Assembly: GCA_950295325.1 (NCBI GenBank)
Contig: OX485807.1
Location: 22,293,666-22,357,665, forward strand
Length of the DNA: 64,000 nt
Reading direction: 5' to 3'
From: Polytrichum commune
Taxonomy: Eukaryota > Streptophyta > Polytrichopsida > Polytrichales > Polytrichaceae
Part shown: positions 1-11,176 of the stretch, in pieces
Layout: each line of letters opens with the position of its first letter
Numbering within the stretch: the stretch's first letter is position 1
The notes under the pieces: generated by a model
Databases searched by the model: none
What the model was told of the DNA's origin: nothing
Seen by the model: only the letters and a program-made list of their open reading frames with translations
Translations under genes and position numbers: made by a program

Positions 1-97
1 GTAGTTCCTTAGGTTACTACAATCAACATTATTCTGTGCAGGAGTTGAATCATTGAGAATTTGTAGGAGTGTAGTGTTTGCTGAATAAGTTACTTAC
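1..97 (-). other. Start of the first intron of the gene at 98-1199
   Basis: Minus-strand intron beginning with GTAAGT at 97-92; its acceptor is beyond the left edge of the window. Nothing else is visible. Confidence 0.6.
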
Positions 98-1199
98 CAT
101 GATCTCGGTCGAACCGGCGCTGGACAAGGCTGCTGCGCATAGCGTCCAAGATGGACAAGGCAAGTTGAGCATTTCCTTGCCCCAGAGCCTCCCGAATAAG
201 ATTGCAACAATCCTCGTTACCCACAACGCCATCTGCAACAGCAGCCCTGTCTGCAATCATAGTCAAGGCAGCCCCTGCATCTGCTGCGGCCAAGGCCACC
301 TGCCTCCGAAACCCTGCATTCTCCAACCACATGCTGCTGCTGCTTTCATTGGATGATGAGGTGGTCCAAGAATAATCTTTTGCAAATTCCCAATTTGCAT
401 CATCAGACGCCTCTTGCAGCTTTTGGGTTGCCGCCAAAGCCATAGCCAGAGCCACCTTCCCTGAGTCATCATCCCCTGTAACCAAACGTTCTTCAGTTTT
501 TTCTTCAATTGCTTCCCCTATGAGAGCACTCTCCACCACATTCCCGCCGCTTCCAGAACCAAATTCGGAGCCAATGTCGGAGTCATCATCATCATCACCC
601 CCAATGCTGTTTCTGCGGCTCCCATCATCAAATAAACTATCCGAATTCAGACTTGAGACATCGAAGACTCGTGTGTTATTATTGTTGGCGTCATCGCTAA
701 GCTCAACTTGGCCACCATCCCTGGGCACCGCGGCAGAGAAGATTCCCTCCCTCTCATTCACATTAGCATTCGGGGTGCCCAAGATGCCCCAAAATTCAGC
801 CACATCCACCACCCAGCGATGGTGCTTCCAAATTTCAGGGGTACATTTCGGGGCTAATCTGGCTGTTTGTGGATTCCTGGAGTTGCTGGCGCCGGGGAGA
901 CATTTTCTGTAAAGCATTGACCTACCCATCATGTGGGCATGGACATACAAATTCCGGCTGCTACTACAACAACAACAACAAGGCCCCCCGGGTGGGCTTT
1001 GAAGCAGCGCCATCTTGTTTTTACTACTGCCAAGCGCAATAGACACAATTCCCACCAACTTTGACCGCTGTGAAGATGATGATCTCCGCGGATGATGATG
1101 ATGGAAAAGAGAGTGAGAGTGTGAAGTTTTTGTGGTTGGGGTTTGAGAAAAACAGGTCCATGGATATCCTTGTAAGCCCAACAGCAGAGTTGCCATCAC
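98..1199 (-). CDS. 5' exon of an organelle-targeted protein (3' part outside the window)
   Basis: An open reading frame runs leftward from an ATG at 1199 and reaches a perfect splice donor: the exon ends at 98 and the intron begins GTAAGT at 97-92. About 367 residues are encoded. The first ~75 residues are rich in Ser, His, Thr and Arg and poor in acids, as in plastid or mitochondrial transit peptides; a second Met (MALLQS) lies near residue 63. The middle is low-complexity (Asn run, GDDDDDSD, Gly-Ser run, Ser-rich). The last ~50 residues (Ala-rich, then QLALSILDAMRSS) look like a helix pair and could begin a PPR-type helical repeat, but this is tentative. The rest of the gene lies left of the window. 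The family is not recognised with certainty. Confidence 0.6.
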
Positions 1200-3298
1200 A
1201 TCACCACAACATCATCATCATCGCCATCTCCTCTCTCCTCTTTTCACCATGCCCTCACTATGCCTTCCATTCAAACTCACTCTCCTTCGAACCTCACACA
1301 CCTAACCCAACTCTACCAACACACAAACAGAGCAAATAGACGAAAAACTGGAAGAAGAGGAGGGGAAGAGCGAGCTCAAAGACAAGAAACCAAATTCCCC
1401 CAAATGCCACAGAAGAGTCGGAGGAGGATTGCAATACTTGAGCTCAAAGTTGGTCACCGCTCATTCCAAGACTTGTAACTTAGGTTCTAAACTCCAAAAG
1501 AATTGCTCGCTTCGCTTCACTTCACTTCAATTCACTTCACTGCACCTCACCTCACCTCACCTTTTCCCTTCAAATTCATTGATTGATTCCAGCATGCCAC
1601 CATGGGAGCAGTCATCCGTCACCATGTGATGAGTGTTGGGGTGCGTGTAACTAGTAATTCTGATCTAGTGACCTAACTTAAAGAGTTTGGGAAGAATGTG
1701 GATGGCCAATTGCTCGACACCACAAACTATCCACTCCTTCCATGTTGGAAGCCCGAATCTATCCATCTGAACTCCAGGGAGCGTGGTGGGGCCCTAGACC
1801 TCATCTCTTTAGGGAAGCTTATCTGGGATATGTTCACTGTATCAACATTCTGAAATCTACGTCTCATTTCACAGGTATCTACAACCTATCCAGTTACTGA
1901 ATTGGAATGCTTGTCTTCGCAATATTGCGTGGCTCACTCAAATGAGTCCCATCAATCATCGTTATAAGCTGCAATGGATAACACTTACGAATAAGAACAT
2001 CATATGCAGTCTGGAGTCGTAGCAAGCCTGACCTTGTCATTTAAAGTGCACACAATTTTCTCTTTTCTGGTAATCTTGGAGGCATTTCAGGCATGAGAGT
2101 TCAAACTAAAACAAAGTGAAGACTGCCTATGTAAATTTTACTCCACTTAATCATCCTTGCAAGCGAGAACATGGGCCCCCAGATAATCCGTAAGTGATGC
2201 ACTTGAATAATGCAAATGCTTTACTCAGAATGCAAATTTGCACCTTTCATTTCTAATATTGACGGAAATATTGTCAAATTCTTGTGTACCAGTAGCAAAC
2301 ACATCATTTTTATGGTTTTTGAAACACGAGTGTGAACAAGAGTAGACTGCTTGACATATGAACCAACACCGGTTTAATTGCTCTGCCATGGGAACAGGTG
2401 GTGAGTTGAAGATGCACCTCTTGAAGTTGAAGAGTCAAATGAGAGAAGTAAAACAGCAGGACTGATTCTACATATATTCTTCTAATAAGTGGATATTGAT
2501 GAGTGTTGGAAAAAGGTGGAGTTGTGGCCCAGATCCTTCATATCTTGCTACCTAATACACTTGTGAAGGTGAAGTGGTGGGTGTATAAGAAATTTTCATC
2601 TCTTTCTGGAAAACCATTCACGGCTGCAGTACTACAACATCATGATCACACCATTACCAACCTTCACATATTCGTCACTGCAATTCTTCAAGCGTTGGGA
2701 AGTAGCACATTGTGCCTTCAATTTATCTGCCCATACAACACCATGCTAAACTTATCATCACGAAACTGCATTAACATAATTCGTAATTCTGCCATCAGCT
2801 TTCTTCTGATGAAGGGAGGCAGTTGTATCAAGACGTATGTTGGTTGTTTGAGATTTCATGTGGTTCCTTTAATCAAGCGGGAAGGAGCAAACCTTTCAAT
2901 CTTAACCTCAAAATCAGCGAAGTATAAGTCATGCAATATCAATTTGCATGTTGAAATCCAGAGATTATGGAAGTGCTAATGGTGATCATGTATAGATGTA
3001 TATATTTATCTATTTATTTATTCATGTGTCTGAATGGAAGGTGCAAATCCTTCAGTTCTGATGACTCAAATGATTCAATGCATTCTTATTCGTCAAACAT
3101 TCACAACGCACTTGTGGTTCAAGGATGGTTCAGAGGATCTGTACAACCTAATAAGAAGTCATCCAACCTACTTCAGCTTCGCAGGCATTTGATGAAGTAC
3201 TGCACCCAAATAAAGTGAAGCATCTGACACATTATATCATCAGAACTAGAGAAGGAACTGAAATTGCCACTAATTTCATCAATCTTCCACTTACACAA
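1200..3298. other. Divergent intergenic region between the first gene and the mitochondrial carrier
   Basis: About 2.1 kb separates two divergently transcribed genes and should hold both promoters. A pyrimidine-rich stretch with repeated TTCACTTCACTTCA and CTCACCTCACC units lies at about 1510-1565, as is common in plant 5' leaders. A 158-codon open frame at 2503-2979 has no recognisable domain and is probably chance or untranslated leader or intron. No further gene is supported. Confidence 0.5.
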
Positions 3299-4477
3299 AT
3301 GCCGAGTAGGTTGGAAGAGGTTGGGAAGGATTTGACGGCAGGCACCATGGCGGGCATTGCTCAGTTGCTTGTTGGCCACCCTTTTGACACGGTGAAGGTG
3401 AAGCTGCAATCTCAAATGGCTGGATTAGTCCCTGGCCAAACCCCAAAGTACAATGGAGCTTTGGATGCTGTTCGCAAAATCCTTGCTACCGAAGGTCCCA
3501 AAGGTCTGTATCGAGGGGTAGGGGCACCTTTAGCCACCGTGGCATTGTTCAATGCGGTTCTGTTCACTGCAAGAGGGCAAATGGAAGCAATTCTGTTGCA
3601 CAATAAGCAGCCATACACTCCCCTCAGCATCCCACAACAAATGGTGGCAGGTGCAGGAGCTGGTATTGCAGTTACATTTGTTGCTTGTCCCACGGAGCTT
3701 GTCAAGTGTAGGCTTCAAGCCCAAAGTTCTTCAGAAATTGATGGTAATGTAGGATTACCAACCTCAAATATTACAGTGGTCGAACAGCAGAATAATCCCG
3801 AGCTTGGAGCAGCACAAATGGCCACTAATGATGGTGCTCGCTCAAATATAGGATTGAGGACCATGGTGGAACCACATGACATTGCATTAATTCTCCATGA
3901 AAATAATGTTGATGATCCTCCCGAGGAGGCTACTACAACAAACTTAGAAGCGTTAGAATCTCAAAGGCATCAAGATTTGCAGGTTCCCGCTCCGGATCCA
4001 CAACCGAGGTTAGTTGCAAATGTGCAGAAACTCAAGGGCTGCTTTGCAGTTGCTGAACACATCTTCCGACATGAGGGTGGTATGATAGGATTCTTTAGAG
4101 GCATGATTCCCACTTTTCTGAGAGAAGTGTTTGGGAATGCGGCTTACTTTGGCTCCTATCAAGGTATGAAGCAGTTGTTTTCAAGAGGAAGCCATGGATC
4201 TCCACTAAGTATGGGCTCCTTACTGCTTGCCGGTGGTGTGGCTGGGGCTATATTTTGGGCATTTGTATACCCAGCTGATGTAATCAAGAGTATGATACAG
4301 GTGGATGATTACCAACACCCAAAATATACAGGTACTCTTGATGCGTTCCGGAAGGTTTTCAAAGAGCAAGGTCTGAGAGGCTTCTACTGTGGATTTGGGC
4401 CGGCAATGATCAGGAGTTTTGTGGCCAACGCAGTCTGTTTTCTGGTCTACGAACTTGTTCGGAGAGGTTTGAAGTAG
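3299..4477 (+). CDS. BOU: Mitochondrial carnitine/acylcarnitine carrier-like protein (BOU type)
   Basis: This is a mitochondrial carrier family (SLC25) protein of 392 residues, expected in the inner mitochondrial membrane. The three-repeat structure is clear: the signature PX[DE]XX[KR] occurs as HPFDTVKVKLQ, CPTELVKCRLQ and YPADVIKSMIQ, each opening a repeat. Sequence around GAPLATVALFNAVLF, VAGAGAGIAV and QVDDYQHPKYTGTLDAFRK matches the plant BOU (A BOUT DE SOUFFLE) subgroup closely. The ATG at 3299 is chosen because MPSRLEEVGKDLTAG aligns with the family N-terminus; an in-frame upstream ATG at 3215 would add 28 unlikely residues. The coding part has no intron here. It is longer than the ~300 residues of BOU because about 95 acidic, Gln/Asn-rich residues sit between repeat 2 (CRLQAQ) and KLKGCFAVAEHIF. 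The transport substrate cannot be read from sequence. Confidence 0.93.
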   Translation: MPSRLEEVGKDLTAGTMAGIAQLLVGHPFDTVKVKLQSQMAGLVPGQTPKYNGALDAVRKILATEGPKGLYRGVGAPLATVALFNAVLFTARGQMEAILLHNKQPYTPLSIPQQMVAGAGAGIAVTFVACPTELVKCRLQAQSSSEIDGNVGLPTSNITVVEQQNNPELGAAQMATNDGARSNIGLRTMVEPHDIALILHENNVDDPPEEATTTNLEALESQRHQDLQVPAPDPQPRLVANVQKLKGCFAVAEHIFRHEGGMIGFFRGMIPTFLREVFGNAAYFGSYQGMKQLFSRGSHGSPLSMGSLLLAGGVAGAIFWAFVYPADVIKSMIQVDDYQHPKYTGTLDAFRKVFKEQGLRGFYCGFGPAMIRSFVANAVCFLVYELVRRGLK

Positions 4478-4547
4478 CCAGGCAGTACGTACTTAGCATG
4501 CAGTAACAGTAGCATTCATCATATGTCATCCGGATCATATCATCTGC

Positions 4548-4570
4548 CACTGATTCATCAAGAATCAGTG
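4548..4570 (+). terminator. Small hairpin in the 3' UTR of the carrier gene
   Basis: Perfect 9-bp arms CACTGATTC (4548-4556) and GAATCAGTG (4562-4570) enclose a 5-nt loop, about 70 bp after the carrier stop. It may shape the 3' UTR; a role in 3' end formation is conjecture. Confidence 0.3.
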
Positions 4571-5177
4571 ACATTTTCTTGAAGAGTGTAGATTTGTTTT
4601 TGTTTTCATCATACAAGTGGTTCTTTGGTCTGTCAAACAAATAATAATATGCAATCGTAGCCTAAGAACCGGTGCTGATGCTTTATAGAAGAAAACAAAA
4701 ATAGATACTACGTCATAAGCAAACTCTCTATAAACAAGTGCCGAAGTTCTTCGAGGGCGTTCTCTATCACCTCGCACAGGAACCCCCATGCATTGGCAAT
4801 AATTTCTTGGGGTAAAAGAGATACTAAATGTAGCATGTACTCGTTAAAATAAGCCGTCTGTGTCAAATCCCCAACCCATTGGCACGAGAAGCCGGACTCA
4901 CTCTTTCGTCAATGGAACTTGCAAAACCCATTGAGTAGAGTAGGCTAATCAGGTACCGCAAACTGCATGCAATGCAATCTCCGTGGAGGCCGTCGATCGT
5001 TTGCGCTTAGATTAGCTGAGTATTGCCTACTTCGGTCGGAATCATCCGGATGCTTCAAGGGTGACAACGACGACGATAGCGGTGATCAACTCTTATTCGT
5101 TTTACTCTAAGTTTGTGCTGAACTTCGGGCTGATCCGATGTGAGCTGGATATGTGCTTCTTGGCCAATTCGTGATGA
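4571..5177. other. Intergenic, no gene seen
   Basis: Spacer between the carrier gene and the 3' end of the broken bacterial-like gene. No long supported frame or repeat was noticed. Confidence 0.4.
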
Positions 5178-6107
5178 TCAGCAGCGCCGTGGAACAAACA
5201 TTGCGCGCAAGGTCTCCCGCATGCGACTCCCTGCTTCGAGATCCCAGCAATTGATGATGGCAAGGCGGAATCCACCTTCGGGCATGTGATGACCTTCGGG
5301 GGCGATGGATTCGTCGAAGGTTAGCTGAATGGATGAGACTCCATTCGCAGGCAGGAGGCGCTGTACAGCCTTGCGGTCGACTGACCATTGCTTTCCCTTC
5401 TGTACGAACAGGACCACACTAAACCCATCCCGTTTAGGAACGTTGTCAAAACTCCACACACGTTTGGCATACAAGTTAGCTACAGCATCGAGCCATCCTG
5501 CGCCATTTAGGTCAGGCCACTGCGAAGTCATGCGGAGGTGACATTCGATAATCCGGCCACCGATGGTTTCCACATTGATAATGCCGGATTACCCCTTCAG
5601 ATGATCCCCAATCCAGTTGGACAGGTATTGTTGGAGCGGGAGGTCGGCGTCAGCATGCACAGTCTAGTAATCGAATGTGCCTTGCTCACGAGGCACACCT
5701 GTGGCATGTTGCCACCACCTTGGTTTCCCTTTCTCCAACGCCACGTCGGTGGAGACATGGCGGCCCTTGAAGAGCGGCATCCAAAAATGACCAGGCTCGA
5801 TGCTGTTTAGATAGTCTTGCTCGTTGGCAACCAGCCTGCTCCCGGTGCCCATGCCGTTCATGTTGTAAATCGGCTTGGAGAACACCGGGTACTGGTCCGG
5901 TATCGTCCCGTGAGGACCGTGGGCCAACCCTTGCGTCTCGCAGATTAGCATTTTGTTATACACCCATCGGTGGTGTGGGTACAGCACCCACGACAGAGAA
6001 TCATCGAGAGACACCACCACATCGTCTGGCACTTCATGATCCTCGAAGTACTGCTCTTGCCACCGGAATATGCCTGCAAACCCCGGCGTCAACTCAACAA
6101 GCTCCAT
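5178..6107 (-). pseudogene. Broken intronless gene of bacterial type (uncharacterised family)
   Basis: A single minus-strand frame of 310 codons runs from an ATG at 6107 to a stop at 5178, interrupted by two in-frame stops: TAG at 5666-5664 (after GTFDY) and TAA at 5591-5589 (before SGIINVETIGG). The sequence stays convincingly protein-like across both stops, so I read them as nonsense mutations and not as intron edges. Motifs such as PVFSKPIYNMNGMG, PGHFWMPLFKGRHVSTDVA, PRWWQHATG, ETIGGRIIECHLR and QWPDLNG resemble an uncharacterised family that I associate mainly with bacteria. Lack of introns fits horizontal acquisition followed by decay, but that is inference. A damaged copy of a resident plant gene is the alternative. 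Function unknown. Confidence 0.65.
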
Positions 6108-7099
6108 GACTAAGTTGTAATCTTATACTAGCGACTCCACGGACACAGAAATGGCACACACCAATTCTCCGAGTCCCAGGCTTTAAGTAGGTCAGGCATG
6201 TGATGATCCAAAGCACGAGAGGAACGCTCTAATTAGTAAATACGATGTCGATGACGAACTGTGGAATTCCAGGTGGCCATCCTAGCCCGCAGGCTTCCAC
6301 TGCACTTCCACATCCTGGATCTCATCAGTGCCTGGCTGTATGCATGTCTGATTATCATATCATAAAACAGTTACAATGATCTAGACTCGACACTGTTATC
6401 GAAGAGCCACACATGCATCTGCAGAAGCATGAATCCCATGTCTGGCGACATCGCTGCCTCGATCCACGCCACTTAAGCAGCCTGGACGCTAGCTCGTCGA
6501 TCACTCGTATGCTGGCTATTTCTGCTTGGAAACAAACATCATGCTCAGGGGACCATGAAGTCGTCCCAAGGTCCTGTAAAATCTGTGATTGGCTGTTGAA
6601 CTCGTCCGGCATACTTCGGTGAGAGGGACCGTGGAGTTCGAGGTCCCCAAAAGACATTTTTTTAAGGCCTACATACATGGTTTGACGGGGAGAGGCAAAA
6701 GAGAAATATATTCTAATAAAATATAAAAAAGGCAAAAGACCCATGGTAAAAAAATGTTGTTGTGGTAAAAAAATTATGAATTTTTTGGGGGGGAAGAGAA
6801 GATGAAGAAGCTTGATTACATTTAATCTTGCTTAATTAGTTTGAATGCGTATGAATACTTGTGAAAGAAGAAGGCATTACCTACACATTTATAAAATATA
6901 CAAACGAAAATCAACACATTGATTTAAGTTTCATTTTAGATTGTCAAAGGCCCCTTCAAATGGCAAGTCACCAAAATTATGACCTCAATGCTCACAAGGA
7001 TTATTTAATGTTCTTGACCTCCAAGTTCATGACATGTTTTATTGACGGTTTTGCTTCCGGAATGAAATCCCAGTCAATTGCTTAGTTACTAAGTGGAAG

Positions 7100-7137
<38 letters not shown>

Positions 7138-7443
7138 ATTTTGGACCTTGAAGGTGAAGTGCACTCAATGTGAGATTTGTGAACAAACAGCCTTCAAGAA
7201 TGCAAGGGATGTGTTTTTCTTTTTGAAGTTAGCTGAAGCAGGCGACAATTTTTGGTCGGGTTTAGAAAATCTAGAATTTTGTGTGGGGGGTTGCTTGGGC
7301 CCATATCCACTTCCCCCTAAAAGGTCGGTTGGGGGGGGGGGGGGGTAAATGTCCCCCTTCACAACAAAAAAATGTTGAAGCTAAGCTTCTATTTGGTCAA
7401 AGAGTGTGAGGTATTGATAGTTGATTCTTTTATAAAGGAATTG
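6108..7443. other. Left flank of the large transposon, no gene seen
   Basis: AT-rich spacer. It contains an (AT)n microsatellite at about 7105-7135 and a run of 15 G at 7331-7345. Short open frames at 6355-6744 and 6861-7085 show no recognisable domain. The sequence ends with ATTG (7440-7443), the target duplication of the transposon. Confidence 0.5.
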
Positions 7444-7471
7444 AACACTATATTCGTTATTTGGAGACTTT
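7444..7471 (+). repeat. Left terminal inverted repeat of the large transposon
   Basis: 28 bp identical to the reverse complement of 24266-24293. It is followed at once by GGA and AAGTCTC, so GAGACTTT-GGA-AAGTCTC (7464-7481) can also fold as a small hairpin. Confidence 0.88.
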
Positions 7472-8089
7472 GGAAAGTCTCAAAATAAATTGGACCCATA
7501 GTTTCGGATGTGAATATTGTGAACGTAGGGAACATCGGGAACATCGGGAACAATTACATCATAATGTTTTAGAAATCCATATGCGATGGAACTATATATA
7601 TTACTAAATATAGTAAGTATGGGGATGAGAATCAAATCACACAATTACACGATTATTTGTTTTTTTGGGATTGTGTTGAACAAAAGTAATGAATCCATAA
7701 ATAGCCATCTAATTTTATATGTATTGACTCTTGGAATCGCATCCGAAACATAAAGCTCTTGGCCTATTGTGGTTGAATTGAATGGCACATCCCAACTGCA
7801 ACAATACTTAAAATAAATTGACAATGTTAATTGGAATTTACAAATTAACATAACATGCAATATTAAATAGTTTGGATTCCACATCCGTAAATATAAACAT
7901 ATACTAGAAAACATTTGATAGCGCATGGGAAGGGTGATTCCACATCCGTAAATCAATACAGTCATGCAATGATATTATACTAGTTGTAATCTATAAAATG
8001 TGTCTAATATAATATTCAACCCCAATGTCATATATTAATGACAAACAAATACACATTTCAACTAACTTTGGTCCCGACGTACGTCAATA
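7472..8089. other. Left subterminal region of the transposon
   Basis: Non-coding. It holds short direct repeats GGGAACATC near 7538-7556 and half-site copies of the element's palindrome: CCACATCCGTAAAT at about 7879-7892 and 7940-7953, and a related TTTCGGATGTG near 7502. It also holds the 3' end region of the DUF7869 gene. Subterminal half-sites like these are typical places for transposase binding (inference). Confidence 0.45.
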
Positions 8090-11000
8090 TCATTCCCTCT
8101 CTTCATCTTCATCTTCAACTTCATTTCCATTTTCAAGATCGTTTTCCGCAGCTGCGATACGTGCCAAGTTGTCTTTGGCAAAATCTATATGTTTTTGCGG
8201 GATGGTCATTGTCTCTGATTTCGAACCTTTGCGTGGTTTCCAAGCACAAAGTATGGTATCTGTGTTTATCCAAACCGGTTCGTATGATGAGTCCATTGTC
8301 CATTTGAAACCTTTTTTGGTGTCCCACCCTAAATATGTCCGGAGCACATTTTGATCTTTGGTGCTTGGACGGCAATATTCCACCTCAATTTGGCGAAAAT
8401 TTGGACTAGTTGAAACAAAGTTTGGTGATGACAATGCTTTCACCAACCAAATTGGCTTGGGATGCTCCTCATCCCCAGCACGTACGAGCAGCAAATAACC
8501 TTCGTGGCAATCAACCCCAACACGAAACGACGGCTCCGGTCGATTGCGAGCAGGGCCAACATAATGATCGTCCGCAGCGAACTCTTCACGAACGTCCCCA
8601 TTGTTGAACAACATGGCCTCAGATTCCACGACTGTCACTCGACTTTGTGGCCAAAACCCTTGTGTCAAACATGAATGTGTATCAACATCGGGTGCTATCA
8701 ATGCCGTGCGAATGCGATCCCAATACGCAATCAATGGTTCGTGGGTATCCCTAACACGTCTTGTGATGTCTTCCTCGCACAATTCTTTCCAATACTCAAT
8801 GAATCCAGATATACCTTTGATGATTTCTGGCCCATTCCTCATGGGGTTGGGTGTGCAAGGCTTCAGCTCACCATCAGGTAGCACACATTTGCCATCTTCG
8901 TTTTTGCGCCAAATGAGTATCCCTTCCTCCGGACCCCAATTCGGGGAAGTGCACAAAACTTTGAATTGCATGGCGGGCAGACCATCGTCACGCATATAAA
9001 ATCGGAATTGTTGAGCCTTGGTGTGGCCCACTAGTCGGTCAGACCCTTTAAGAATGAATGGTTTTATAAACCGTTTGAAATCGGGCACTTCTTCAATCAA
9101 ATGTGGAATGACTGGCACATTGTCCAAATCCATATATGATTTCATGAGAAGAGGAATTGTCGGAAAATCCTCCTCGTGCAACTTCATACTCCAACGTCCA
9201 AATGAAGCGTCGATGTCATCGTGCGTGTGGCCAACCATCAAAAAAGACACAAACACTTCTGTGAAAATGCCCTTGGCTACCAGCAATGACCAGAAACAAA
9301 ACACGTATCGACATTTGTTATCTTTGGCACAATTGTCAAGTTGCACGTGTAGAGTTCGAGGCAAAGGTTTAGCAAGAACGGGTTGTTCAGGCGGTTCTTG
9401 AAGTGAAGATAGACAAACTTCCTTCCCCTCTAGCACAGCCTCATAAATCGGAGTTGTTCCACATCCAACAAAAAGAGCACGCGAGGATGATGTTGGCGGA
9501 CTCTCAAGATCTCGTAGAAGTTTTGCAAAAGACCCTACGGTATGATTGGCGTCGCCTGGATAGAAATCCAAGCCATAATGTGCATACTTGACGTCCACAT
9601 GGCCATGTGCAATCATACCTGAATTAAGACATACAAATGAGAAGTACATTCCAATATCATATATATGAAGGAAATATGATATTGCCGCAAGTAAGGAACA
9701 ACCATGCACAGACGAGTTACGGATGCGCATCCGTAACTCTTAAAAATGAGTATGTGGGCACGCCAAAAAAATGAAAACCAACGAACCTGTGACAGATATT
9801 GGCAACTTGAAATATCCATCTGTGGCCTTTATTTTCCGCGCATAACAAGGGCAAGCGGTCTTCGCATGGTCCATTTTGTCATGAATGATTGTCAACACCT
9901 CGTTCGGCCTCATTATCGATAAGGCGCGATTCTTGTAGTAGTCTTGACGGTGTGCCTCCTGGTTGTTGATATGCTCAATGTATTTTTGTTGATGTCTGGT
10001 GTGCGACTCGGTCCCTATTGGATGTGCGTCTCGAAGGCCTTTATATTTTTCACAAGTAGAACACCTAGCAAACTTATCCCCGGGTCTCTTCGTAATGTAT
10101 TCAGCGAACTGTTGATTCTTGATCACACTCAATTTTGACAACGAAATCGGCCCACATCCAACATTTTCACCAACTTCATTAACATCCACGAGTATGTTCT
10201 TCCATTTTGTCCCTGTGGGTAAAACCATCTGAACAACCTTTTCCCCCGACGGCAAAGTGCGTGTCTTGTGTGGCATCGCATCCGCTAATGGCATAATGAT
10301 GGTTGACAGAGTTGCAGCCGCTTGGAGTGTTGCCTCCCTGGGCTTCTTTGTACCTGAGTTGCCATGAAACCGAGAACGCCTTCCTTGCAGCGAGTAGTTC
10401 CGGAACCTATAAAAATCTGCCTTTGAAACGGCATGAATAATGTACCATGCCCGGCAACAAACTTCTATATTTTCCAAGGTCACAACCTTACAACCTCCGG
10501 CATCCAAGTGCATGTTGCGATGTACTTCAAGTTTCTTGGCAGACCGCATACGAAAGTCGGCAAGCCACATCTCTTGCCTCAAAGATTTGATTTTGCCACG
10601 GGGAAATAGTTGGCAGCACTTCTTCGCACAACAATCCTTTGTGGCTACGGACCTAATAGATGTGTCTCCCAATGTATGATCTCGACGACGCTGCGTGGGT
10701 TCACGAGGCACACGAACGGAATCATATTTACGACGACCTTGTCTGGGACGCATTGTGGCGAACAAAGACTGTTGCAGTTGCTCAAATCGGCGGGATTGAT
10801 CCCACAAGCTCACACCATCGTGATGAACACTTCGCAAAGGCCATCGACGGAGAGAGAACCTCCAACCAAGAGGCACTTCCGATGGAAGTAAGGAGTTCAA
10901 TATGCACACCCCAACATCGTCCTCCCCGAGGGGTTTTGCATCAATACAATCCGTTGGATTCGAGTTCCTACAAACACCGTTGGCCACGGGAACGGCACAT

Positions 11001-11176
11001 GCATTGAGTAGTACAACATCAAGATCAACCCACTGCTCCCGCGAATAACCCTCACATGGTGGTATGATTTCATCATCTGCATCGGCCACACCATTTGTAG
11101 CTTCCTGTTCCACGACATCTTCAAACTCGCTAGCATAGCTTGACGGTTCCGAGGAGAAATCGGACGCACTTTTCAC
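8090..11176 (-). CDS. DUF7869-type transposase-like protein, two exons
   Basis: Exon 1 runs from about 11176 to 9787 and exon 2 from 9618 to 8090 (stop), giving ~970 residues. The intron (9786-9619) has GT...AG ends and joins VT-G-MIAHGHVDV in phase. The N-terminus is acidic. A Cys-rich block (DCCAKKCCQLFP, near residue 170) and FARCSTCEKYKG with ACPCYARK look like metal-binding sites. Exon 2 carries the RNase-H-like core: LDNCAKDNK (near residue 557) and MVGHTHDDIDASFGRW (near residue 594), which I recognise from DUF7869 proteins of eukaryotic mobile elements. The C-terminus is a small Trp/Tyr-rich domain with an acidic tail. No ATG opens this frame: a good ATG at 11193 is in another frame that stops quickly, so a 1-bp shift near 11176 probably damaged the start. 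Likely the element's own transposase (inference). Confidence 0.68.
9714..9739. repeat. Palindrome in the DUF7869 intron
   Basis: Perfect 26-bp palindrome with half-site GAGTTACGGATGC. It is the ATGCGCAT-core variant of the element's palindrome family and is placed inside the only intron of the DUF7869 gene. Confidence 0.85.

Noticed and set aside
2503-2979. 158-codon open frame upstream of the carrier
   Set aside because: No recognisable domain or plausible splice context; likely chance.
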